NCBI GenBank assembly: GCA_964476565.1
Contig: CAYZBG010000013.1
Span: forward strand, 1 to 64,000
Length of the DNA: 64,000 bases
Source: CAMAXB01 sp964476565
Lineage (GTDB): Bacteria; Verrucomicrobiota; Verrucomicrobiia; Opitutales; Opitutaceae
Direction of reading: 5' to 3'
Shown here in pieces: positions 51,518 through 58,410 of the stretch. Made by a program: the position numbers and the translations under genes. Position 1 is the first letter of the stretch, and every line of letters starts with the position of its first letter. The notes beneath the pieces were generated by a model. That model worked only from the letters and a program-made list of their open reading frames with translations. It ran no database searches and was not told the DNA's origin.

Positions 51518-53001
51518 CAGGTCGAAAGGGTTTGGCGGACCGCCGCCCGCCAGCCGGCGTGCAGGGCGGAAACATCGTCGGGAGTACGTTGGGGCAGATA
51601 ATGGTTGGACGTCGCCGTGGAGGTCGCAAGCGCCGTGATCGACGGGACGTGCCCGAGGCCAATCTGGCCGGCGAGCACGGCGCCGAGCGGCGAGCATTCC
51701 GGCATGGCGGCGACCTGCAGATCGACCCCGGTGAGGTCGGCGGTGAACTGCATGAGGAATCGGCTCGCAGTCGGCCCGCCGTCACCGGCGAGCGTGGCCA
51801 CCTCCACCGCGGCCTCGGCCCGCATCGCCTCGAGCGCGTCGCGAATCTGGTACGCGATCGACTCGAAGGCCGCCCGCGCCACGTGCCGGCGGTCGCTGTG
51901 GCTGCTCAGCCCGACCAGGCCCGCGCGCGCCCGCGGCGCCCAGTACGGCAGACCGAGTCCGGCAAAGGCCGGCACGAGGTAAACGCCGCCATTGTCGGGC
52001 ACCTCCTGCGCCCAGGCCTCCAGCTGGTCAACCGTCGCCGCCAGGCCGAGCTGGTCGCGCAGCCAGGTGAGCGTCGACGCCGACGAGATGATCACGCCTT
52101 CGTAGGCGTAGGTGGCCACGCCCTGGACGCTCCACGCGAGGGCGGTGAGCAGACCGTGCGCGGAGAAGCGCGGTACGTGACCGAGGTTGAGCAGCAACGA
52201 CGAGCCGGTGCCGAAGGTGACCTTGGCCGAACCCGGCGCAAAACAGCGCTGCGCAAACAGCGACGCCTGGGAATCTCCCATCACGCCGCAAATCGGCAGT
52301 GGATGGGACCAACGGCCCTCGAGCGTCGTCCGGCCAAAACGCGCCGAGCAGTCCCGCACCTCGGGCAGGGCGTGCACCGGAACGCCCCAAAGCGCCGCCA
52401 AGCCCGGATCCCAACGCCGCGCAACGATATCGTAGAGCAGCGTCCGGCTCGCGTTCGTCGCGTCCGTGGCAAAGACGGCCCCGCCGGTCAGCCGGTAGAT
52501 CAGGTAGGCGTCGATCGTGCCGATCAGGGCCGATCCATCCCGCACCCGCGCCGCGACGTCCGGCCGGTGGGTCATGAGCCAGTGCAGCTTGGAGCCGGAG
52601 AAATAGGGATCGAGTTTCAGGCCGGAGCGCCGGTGCACCGACTCCTCCCGCCCTTGATGCCGCAACTCTTCGCACCGCGCGTCGCCACGGCGGCATTGCC
52701 AGACGAGCGCGCGATGCAACGGGCGGCCAGTGCCCCGCTCGAAGACCACAACGGTCTCGCGCTGGTTGGTCAGGCTCAGCGAGGCAATCTCGGCGCTGCG
52801 CACACCCTGGCGGCGGACAAGCGCGGCCAGCACCTCGACGGTGTTGGTCCAGATCTCCTCGGCGTCGTGCTCCACCCAGCCAGGCTGCGGGTAGTGCTGT
52901 TCATGGTCGCGCGCCTCGCGATCGAGCAACCGGCCGTCCGCATCGAAAAGCAGGGCCTTGGTGGCCGAGGTGCTTTGGTCAAGGGCGAGGTAAAGGGGCA
53001 T
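51517..53001 (-). CDS. FGGY-family carbohydrate kinase (glycerol-kinase-like)
   Basis: This 494-residue cytoplasmic ATP-dependent sugar kinase shows the phosphate-1 loop 'LALDQSTSATKALLFDADG', 'SLTNQRETVVVFERGTGRPL', 'GTIDAYLIYRLTGG' with the catalytic Asp region, 'GDSQASLFAQRCFAPGSAKVTFGTGSSLLLN', and the adenosine-binding 'AFESIAYQIRDALEAMRAEA'. The sequence is nearest to glycerol kinase, but the operon contains an isomerase and split transketolase. A ketopentose or deoxyketohexose produced by the isomerase is therefore a better candidate substrate. It lies 25 bases after the transketolase C subunit and overlaps the GH127 start by one base. Confidence 0.86.
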   Translation of the reverse strand: MPLYLALDQSTSATKALLFDADGRLLDREARDHEQHYPQPGWVEHDAEEIWTNTVEVLAALVRRQGVRSAEIASLSLTNQRETVVVFERGTGRPLHRALVWQCRRGDARCEELRHQGREESVHRRSGLKLDPYFSGSKLHWLMTHRPDVAARVRDGSALIGTIDAYLIYRLTGGAVFATDATNASRTLLYDIVARRWDPGLAALWGVPVHALPEVRDCSARFGRTTLEGRWSHPLPICGVMGDSQASLFAQRCFAPGSAKVTFGTGSSLLLNLGHVPRFSAHGLLTALAWSVQGVATYAYEGVIISSASTLTWLRDQLGLAATVDQLEAWAQEVPDNGGVYLVPAFAGLGLPYWAPRARAGLVGLSSHSDRRHVARAAFESIAYQIRDALEAMRAEAAVEVATLAGDGGPTASRFLMQFTADLTGVDLQVAAMPECSPLGAVLAGQIGLGHVPSITALATSTATSNHYLPQRTPDDVSALHAGWRAAVRQTLST

Positions 53002-53026
53002 GGCAACCAGGGTGACGGGAATGCGT

Positions 53027-54043
53027 TCAACGCACCGGCAACGGGGCCTGCACCAACGAGCGCGCAGTCGCAGCCAGCCCTTCCATCGAGATTCCGTAGT
53101 GGCGGAAGATATCCGCCTGGGCGCCCGTCACCGTATCCTCATCGGGCAGGCCGACGATCCGGAAGGGCACGCTCACCCCCGCGCCCAGCAGAGTCGCGGC
53201 CACGGCCTCGCCGAGACCGCCGTGCACCGAATGCTCCTCCACCGTGACAACGGCGCCGCAGTCGCGTCCCGCTGCCAGCACCGCGGCGCGGTCGAGCGGT
53301 TTGATCGTCGGTACGCTCAGCACCCGGACCGAGAGGCCACCAGCGGCCAGCTCCTCCGCGGCGAGCAACGCGTGCACCACCGTCTCCCCGGTGGCGAGGA
53401 AGGCGACATCGCGCCCGTCGCGCAGGACGGCCGCCGTGGTGAGCGCGGGTTCTGCCCCGGCCGGATGCACCTCGACCATCGGGGCCTTGCCAAAACGCAG
53501 GTACACGGGCGTCGTCGCCGCAGCGGCGAGCCGCACGGCGGCGCGGGTTTCGGCCTGGTCGGCCGGAGCGATCACCCGGACATTGTGAATCGCGCGCAAC
53601 GCCGCGAAGTCATGCAGCGAGTGATGCGTGCTGCCGAGCGCGCCGTAACTCACGCCGGCACTGATGCCGACGAGCACGACGGGGGCGTTCGAGTAGCAGA
53701 CGTCGTTCTTGATCTGCTCGAGCGCACGCGCGGTGAGAAAGCAGGCCGGCGACACCGCAAACGGCTTTTGTCCGCACAACGCGAGGCCGGCCGCGATGCC
53801 GACGAGGTTCTGCTCCGCGATGCCGACCTCGACGATCTGGCCGGGCAGCGCCTGGCCGAAGGGGCCGAGTTTGCCGGAGCCGCGCGAGTCGCTCGTGACC
53901 GCGACGAGACGCCCGTCCTCCGCAGCCAACGCCTGCAGCGTCTCGGCAAACACCTCGAGGTTGGGTCGGCCGGGACGCAGCCCGAGCGCGCGCAGACGCG
54001 ACGACGCCGCCGGAGAAAACATCGAGGGGGCGGGCGCGCTCAC
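53027..54043 (-). CDS. transketolase C-terminal subunit (split transketolase)
   Basis: The start at GTG 54043 overlaps the N-subunit stop (GTGA), giving 338 residues. The pyrimidine-binding and C-terminal domains of transketolase are present: 'LPGQIVEVGIAEQNLVGIAAGLAL' holds the catalytic Glu that activates thiamine diphosphate, and 'NAPVVLVGISAGVSYGALGSTHHSLHDFAALRAI', 'VYLRFGKAPM' and 'VTVEEHSVHGGLGEAVA' complete it. With the N subunit it would move a two-carbon ketol unit between sugar phosphates, connecting this operon's sugar to central pentose phosphates. Split transketolases are common as dedicated copies in sugar or sulfosugar operons. Confidence 0.9.
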   Translation of the reverse strand: MSAPAPSMFSPAASSRLRALGLRPGRPNLEVFAETLQALAAEDGRLVAVTSDSRGSGKLGPFGQALPGQIVEVGIAEQNLVGIAAGLALCGQKPFAVSPACFLTARALEQIKNDVCYSNAPVVLVGISAGVSYGALGSTHHSLHDFAALRAIHNVRVIAPADQAETRAAVRLAAAATTPVYLRFGKAPMVEVHPAGAEPALTTAAVLRDGRDVAFLATGETVVHALLAAEELAAGGLSVRVLSVPTIKPLDRAAVLAAGRDCGAVVTVEEHSVHGGLGEAVAATLLGAGVSVPFRIVGLPDEDTVTGAQADIFRHYGISMEGLAATARSLVQAPLPVR

Positions 54044-54882
54044 GCGGCCACCTCCGCCGTGCGCAACCGCTCCTCCGCCGCATCGAGCTCGGCCAACGCG
54101 CGCTGCAACTCCTCCTCCGACGGCACGCCATGGTGCCATTTGCCCACGTTCTCCATGAAGCTGACGCCCTTGCCCTTCACGGTGTGGGCGAGCACGCACA
54201 GCGGCCGTGCCGCCTCCGGCGGACGAGTGAGCGCTTCCGTGAGCGCAGCAAGATCGTGTCCGTCCACCGCGCGCACCTCCCAGCCAAAGGCGCGCCATTT
54301 CTCATCGAGCGGGGCGTTGCTCATCACCTGGCGCGTCGGCCCGGTGATCTGCAGGCCGTTGTGGTCGAGGATGGCGGTGAGATTCGCCAGCCCGTAGTGG
54401 GCCGCGGCCTGGGCCGCCTCCCAGTTGGAGCCCTCCGCGAGTTCGCCGTCGCCGAGCAGCGTAACCACGCGGAACCCGGCGCCGGTCCGCCGCGCGGCGA
54501 GCGCCATGCCGACCGCGATGGGCAGACCGTGGCCGAGCGCACCGGTGTTCACCTCGACGCCCCGGATCTTGCGCGTCGGGTGGCCGACGTACGGCGAACG
54601 GTAACGGCAGACCGTGTCGAGGTCGGCGTCGGGAAAGAAGCCGCGGTCCGCCAGCACGGTGTAGAGCGCCTCGACGCAGTGGCCCTTGCTTTGGACAAAG
54701 CGGTCCCGGCCCGGGGCATCGGCCGTCGCCGGCGACACGCGCAGCACGCGGTGATAGAGCACAGCGAGGAGGTCGAGGCAGGACAGGCCCCCACCGGTGT
54801 GGCCCGCGCCTGCCTCGACGATCAGGCGCAGCATGCGCCGGCGCAGGGCGATCGCCTTCAAGGCCAGCTCGCGGTCGTTCAT
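54040..54882 (-). CDS. transketolase N-terminal subunit (split transketolase)
   Basis: This 280-residue protein carries the thiamine-diphosphate-binding domain. The TPP motif is 'LGDGELAEGSNWEAAQAAAHYGLANLTAILDHN'. The substrate and cofactor site is 'GAGHTGGGLSCLDLLAVLYHRVL' (conserved Gly-His), with 'SKGHCVEALYTVLADRGFF' and 'GALGHGLPIAVGMALA'. It works only with the C subunit encoded directly downstream and overlapping by four bases. It begins four bases after the isomerase stop. The small gap and overlaps indicate that isomerase and both transketolase halves are produced in fixed proportion. Confidence 0.92.
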   Translation of the reverse strand: MNDRELALKAIALRRRMLRLIVEAGAGHTGGGLSCLDLLAVLYHRVLRVSPATADAPGRDRFVQSKGHCVEALYTVLADRGFFPDADLDTVCRYRSPYVGHPTRKIRGVEVNTGALGHGLPIAVGMALAARRTGAGFRVVTLLGDGELAEGSNWEAAQAAAHYGLANLTAILDHNGLQITGPTRQVMSNAPLDEKWRAFGWEVRAVDGHDLAALTEALTRPPEAARPLCVLAHTVKGKGVSFMENVGKWHHGVPSEEELQRALAELDAAEERLRTAEVAA

Positions 54883-54886
54883 GGCG

Positions 54887-56311
54887 TCACTCCACCGGCG
54901 CGGCGTGGTGATACACGTCCCAGCCGAGGTAGCGGCCGAAGGCCTCGCGCAGGACGCCCGCGGTCCGGGAGGCGTTCATCACGACGTGGTGCTCGAAGCC
55001 GTGCTCGCAGACGTGACGCATCAGCGTCTGCAGCCGGGGAACCCGGGCGACCGCCCGGTTGCCGAAGGTGTGGAGGGGATCGTTGGTCAGCTCGCCCTCA
55101 CCCACGTAGGCCCGGATCACACCCGAGGTATCATCGGTGGTGATACGACCGAAGGTGAGCGGCCCGGCCGGGGTGCGGCCGTCGAGCGCGCCCCAGGTGT
55201 TTTCCACTCCGAGGGTCGAACCGAGGATCGGCGCCGTTGCCACCGTGATGTCGGGCAGGAAGGACTTGGCCCAATTGCCGCAGTGGAACAGCACGCACTT
55301 GTCGTCGTCGCCCCCGTAGTTGTTGTTCCAGTCGACCAGCGCGCTCGGCGAACCGGAGGCCAGCTGCATCGCGTACATCGTGAGCACACCGGTGACGTCG
55401 ACCTCGCACGCGCTGGGCAGGAGCTGCTCGCTCATCATGCTCATCGACGTGCAGACGTTGCAGCCGTGATTGGCCTGCACGGAGGTCCAGCACTGGATGG
55501 CGGTCGCGTCGAGCTGCTGGGCGGCAACGAAGTCGTCGAGCACCACGCCGAGGCGCGCCATCTGCACGAGCTTTGCCGGGGGCACGGCGGCGGTGTTGGC
55601 GTAGGCGCGGATCTCGTCCACCTTGGCAACCAGACGCGCGTCCCTTTCGCCGAGCTTGGCGGCGGCCCCAAGCACCTCGGAGAGATCGAGGGTGGTGACC
55701 GATACGCCGGCCCGCTCGAGAATCTTTTCCGAGTAACGCACGGTGTTGAAGGCGCCGGGTCGCGCGCCCACCGCACCCAGCCGCGCACCGCGGATGCCAC
55801 GCACGACCCGGCAGATGCCAAGGAAGTCGAGCAGGTCAGCCCGGAACGACGGATCGGTGGGATGCACGACGTGCCGGGTTGTGAGCGTGTAGGGGATGCC
55901 CGCCTGGCGGAGATTGTTGCAGACCGAGATCTTGCCGCACCAGGAGTCGCGGCGGCGGATCGCGTCGAGCTTGTCGAGGTCGTCCGGATATCCCTGCACG
56001 AGCACCGGCACCTGCAGGCCGGCCATCTTCAGCGTGTCGGCCACGCCCTTCTCGTCGCCGAAGTTGGGCAGCACCACGACGACACCGATCAGGCGGTCGC
56101 GATGCCGCCGGAAGAGATCGGCGCACGCGCGCGCATCGGCCAACGTCTCGACTCCGCCGAGCTTCGTCTGCTCGGGCGAGAGCATCACCGGCTCGATGCC
56201 GAACTCGGCAAAGAGGCGCACGAAGTCGTGGCGCGCATCGGGCACGAGGCGGTCGGGGAAGAAATCCCGGTTGCCAAAGATGACACCGAGAACGGGAGCA
56301 AAGGGTTTCAT
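54887..56311 (-). CDS. L-fucose/L-arabinose isomerase-family protein
   Basis: This 474-residue protein has no signal peptide. The sequence follows the sugar-isomerase fold of the FucI/AraA family: 'GVIFGNRDFFPDRLVPDARHDF', 'VLPNFGDEKGVADTLK' and 'IRGARLGAVGARPGAFNTVRYSEKIL'. Metal ligands are Glu303 in 'SACEVDVTG' and Asp327 in 'LVDWNNNYGG', with the 24-residue spacing of E. coli FucI Glu337 and Asp361. A late His (for example His343 in 'LFHCGNW') may complete the set. It converts an aldose into a ketose. It is the first gene of the operon, divergent from the AraC regulator. With GH127 downstream, L-arabinose is the leading guess; fucose, D-arabinose or a rhamnose-related sugar are alternatives. 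Confidence 0.87.
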   Translation of the reverse strand: MKPFAPVLGVIFGNRDFFPDRLVPDARHDFVRLFAEFGIEPVMLSPEQTKLGGVETLADARACADLFRRHRDRLIGVVVVLPNFGDEKGVADTLKMAGLQVPVLVQGYPDDLDKLDAIRRRDSWCGKISVCNNLRQAGIPYTLTTRHVVHPTDPSFRADLLDFLGICRVVRGIRGARLGAVGARPGAFNTVRYSEKILERAGVSVTTLDLSEVLGAAAKLGERDARLVAKVDEIRAYANTAAVPPAKLVQMARLGVVLDDFVAAQQLDATAIQCWTSVQANHGCNVCTSMSMMSEQLLPSACEVDVTGVLTMYAMQLASGSPSALVDWNNNYGGDDDKCVLFHCGNWAKSFLPDITVATAPILGSTLGVENTWGALDGRTPAGPLTFGRITTDDTSGVIRAYVGEGELTNDPLHTFGNRAVARVPRLQTLMRHVCEHGFEHHVVMNASRTAGVLREAFGRYLGWDVYHHAAPVE

Positions 56312-56393
56312 GGAGGAGGCAGAGGACGCGCGATCAGGGGACGCGCCGCCGCGAGGACAACAGGAACGACAGACCAGGGAAGGGGTTGGACGA

Positions 56394-56423
56394 TTGACTC
56401 AGCGGAGGAGGATAGATTATGTT
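56394..56423 (+). promoter_or_regulatory. candidate promoter of the AraC-type gene
   Basis: TTGACT (56394-56399) and TATGTT (56418-56423) are separated by 18 bases in the 161-base divergent spacer, 50 bases before the ATG at 56473. A small palindrome CCGCA-TT-TGCGG (56438-56449) follows. AraC-type proteins often control both sides of such a spacer. Confidence 0.35.
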
Positions 56424-56472
56424 TCACGCCGATTCTTCCGCATTTGCGGCCATTTCCTCCGGGATTCTAATC

Positions 56473-57348
56473 ATGGTCCAATTTGACCCCAAGCGCCCCG
56501 ACTTCTCGCCGTACGGCTTTACGTGCGTGAAATGGACGCCGTCGCCGATGCCGCGGCCCGATCATCACAACGAGATCGAGCTCAACATGCTGCATTCGGG
56601 ATCGGTCACCTACGTGCTGGGCGGCAGCAAGGTGAAGATCGAAGCCGGCCGCCTCAGCGCCTTTTGGGCGGCGATCCCCCACCAGATCATCGATTGCACG
56701 CGGGGCACCGACTACTTCGTCGCGACCATCCCGCTCTCGTGGTTCATCCAGTGCGAACTGCCCGAGCGGCTGACGATTCCGCTGATGCGCGGCGACCTGA
56801 TGAGCGAGCCGACGACGGAGCGGGCGGCCTCCGATCTCGCGATGTTCGCGCAGTGGAAGCATGACCTCGAGTCCGGAGCCGCGGACGCCAAGGACATCGT
56901 GATGCTCGAGATGGAGGCGCGCCTGCGCCGCCTCGCCGCGAACCTGCCGGCGCCGGCGGACGCCAAGACGCGCCACGCCCGGCTGTCGCTGCAGGCTGGC
57001 GGACTCAACAAGGTCGAGCAGATGGCCTGCATCGTCGCGCAGCGCTACACCGAGCCGCTCTCGGTCGCCGAGATCAGCAAGGCGGTCGGGCTGCATCCGA
57101 ACTACGCGATGAACCTCTTCAAGAAGGCGTTTGGCACCACGCTGATCGACTACCTGACCCACCACCGGGTGTCGCACGCCCAACGCCTGCTCGCCACGAC
57201 GGACGACAAGATTGTCGAGATCGCCTTCAGTTCGGGCTTCAACTCCGTGAGCCGGTTCAACGAAGCCTTTCGCCGCGCCTGCGGTTGCACGCCGCGCGAG
57301 TACCGCACCGTGCACGAGATCCCGCTCGCAGGCCGCGTGGACCACTAA
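56473..57348 (+). CDS. AraC-family transcriptional regulator (cupin sensor)
   Basis: The start at ATG 56473 (MVQFDPKRPDFSPYGF) gives 291 residues; an ATG at 56419 would add 18 residues with no homology. Residues about 20-110 are a cupin-like sugar-binding barrel ('RPDHHNEIELNMLHSGSVTYVLGGSKVKIEAGRLSAFWAAIPHQIIDC', with His residues as in MelR and AraC). The last 100 residues carry the two helix-turn-helices ('LSVAEISKAVGLHPNYAMNLFKKAFG', 'IVEIAFSSGFNSVSRFNEAFRRACGCTPREYR'). It is divergent from the seven-gene isomerase-to-GH78 operon and is the likely sugar-responsive activator of it. Confidence 0.9.
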   Translation: MVQFDPKRPDFSPYGFTCVKWTPSPMPRPDHHNEIELNMLHSGSVTYVLGGSKVKIEAGRLSAFWAAIPHQIIDCTRGTDYFVATIPLSWFIQCELPERLTIPLMRGDLMSEPTTERAASDLAMFAQWKHDLESGAADAKDIVMLEMEARLRRLAANLPAPADAKTRHARLSLQAGGLNKVEQMACIVAQRYTEPLSVAEISKAVGLHPNYAMNLFKKAFGTTLIDYLTHHRVSHAQRLLATTDDKIVEIAFSSGFNSVSRFNEAFRRACGCTPREYRTVHEIPLAGRVDH

Positions 57349-57512
57349 GAAAACACCGCAGCCCCGTCGGTTGCGCCCGGGAGAACTTACGATCCGGCAA
57401 CATTCTCCCGGTTTTGCGGCAGCGACCCGACGGCCGGACGTCTACACTCCGTCCGTTGAGAGCACGCGCTCAACCCGCGTGCGGACCTCCTGCCTCCCCT
57501 CCCCTTGCCCCC

Positions 57513-58409
57513 ATGCTGTCCTATAGCCGTCGCCACTTCCTGCAGACCTCCGCCGCCGCGGCCGCAACGGCCTGGCTCGCCCCGCGCCTCTTCGCCGCGC
57601 CCCCGCCGATCCCGCGTTTCCCGGTGGGAGTCTGCGACTGGATGATCCTCAAGCGTCAGCGGCTCGGCGCCTTTGCCCTGACGAAGGAGATCGGTGCCGA
57701 CGGGGTCGAAGTCGACATGGGCGGCCTCGGCCAGCGTCCGACTTTCGACAACCAGCTCGCGAAACCGGAGGTTCGCGCCCAGTTCCTCGCGGAGGCGGAC
57801 AAGCTCGGCCTGCGCATCTGCTCGCTCGCCATGTCCGGCTTCTATGCCCAGTCGTTCGCGGAGCGCGACGGCGTCGGCCGCATGGTGCAGGACTGCATCG
57901 ACACGATGGTCGCGATGCAGGTGAAGACCGCCTTCCTGCCCCTCGGCGTACAGAGCGACCTCGTGCAACACCCGCACCTGCGTCCCGCCGTCGTCGAACG
58001 CCTGCGCGATGCCGGCCGGCGCGCCGCCGACGCGGGGGTCGTCATCGGCGTCGAGACCGCCCTCGATGCACGCGGCGAGGCCGCCCTGCTCGACGACATC
58101 GGCTCGCCCGCAATCCGCAGCTATTTCAATTTCGCCAACCCGCTTCAAGCCGGACGCGATCTGCACGCCGAGCTCAGGATCCTCGGCCGCGAGCGCATCT
58201 GCCAGATCCACGCCAGCAACCAGGACCGGGTATGGTTGGAAAGGGACCCGCAGATCGACCTGCCCGCGGTCAAGGCGACGCTCGACGCCATGGGCTGGCA
58301 AGGCTGGCTGGTGATCGAACGTTCCCGCGACGCGACCGACGCCCGCAACGTCCGCGGTAATTTCGGCGCGAATACACGTTACCTCAAGCGGGTCTTCCAA
58401 GGCGCCTGA
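57513..58409 (+). CDS. Tat-exported sugar phosphate isomerase/epimerase-like TIM-barrel protein
   Basis: This 298-residue protein has a twin-arginine signal ('SRRHFLQTSAAAAATAWLAPRLFA'). The mature part is an AP-endonuclease-2-like TIM barrel ('FPVGVCDWMI', 'IGADGVEVDMGGLGQRP', 'VIGVETALDARGEAALLDDIG', 'IRSYFNFANPLQAGRDL', 'ICQIHASNQDRVWLE', 'WLVIERSRDA') with Glu/Asp/His positions for one metal ion. It is probably a periplasmic ketose or keto-glycoside isomerase, epimerase or lyase. Its stop lies one base before the GTG of the S9-like peptidase gene, so the two are co-transcribed. The substrate is not evident. Confidence 0.86.
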   Translation: MLSYSRRHFLQTSAAAAATAWLAPRLFAAPPPIPRFPVGVCDWMILKRQRLGAFALTKEIGADGVEVDMGGLGQRPTFDNQLAKPEVRAQFLAEADKLGLRICSLAMSGFYAQSFAERDGVGRMVQDCIDTMVAMQVKTAFLPLGVQSDLVQHPHLRPAVVERLRDAGRRAADAGVVIGVETALDARGEAALLDDIGSPAIRSYFNFANPLQAGRDLHAELRILGRERICQIHASNQDRVWLERDPQIDLPAVKATLDAMGWQGWLVIERSRDATDARNVRGNFGANTRYLKRVFQGA

Positions 58410-58410
58410 C

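Noticed and set aside
45596..51601. 2001-residue plus-strand open frame
   Set aside because: It is antisense to the GH78, MFS and GH127 genes, is composed mainly of Arg, His, Glu, Val and Gly as expected from reversed G+C-rich codons, and has no domain.
51517..56311. Sulfoquinovose sulfo-transketolase pathway suggested by isomerase plus split transketolase
   Set aside because: No sulfoquinovosidase, sulfosugar importer or sulfolactaldehyde-type enzyme is present, and the operon carries GH127 and GH78 instead, so arabinose/rhamnose glycan use fits better.
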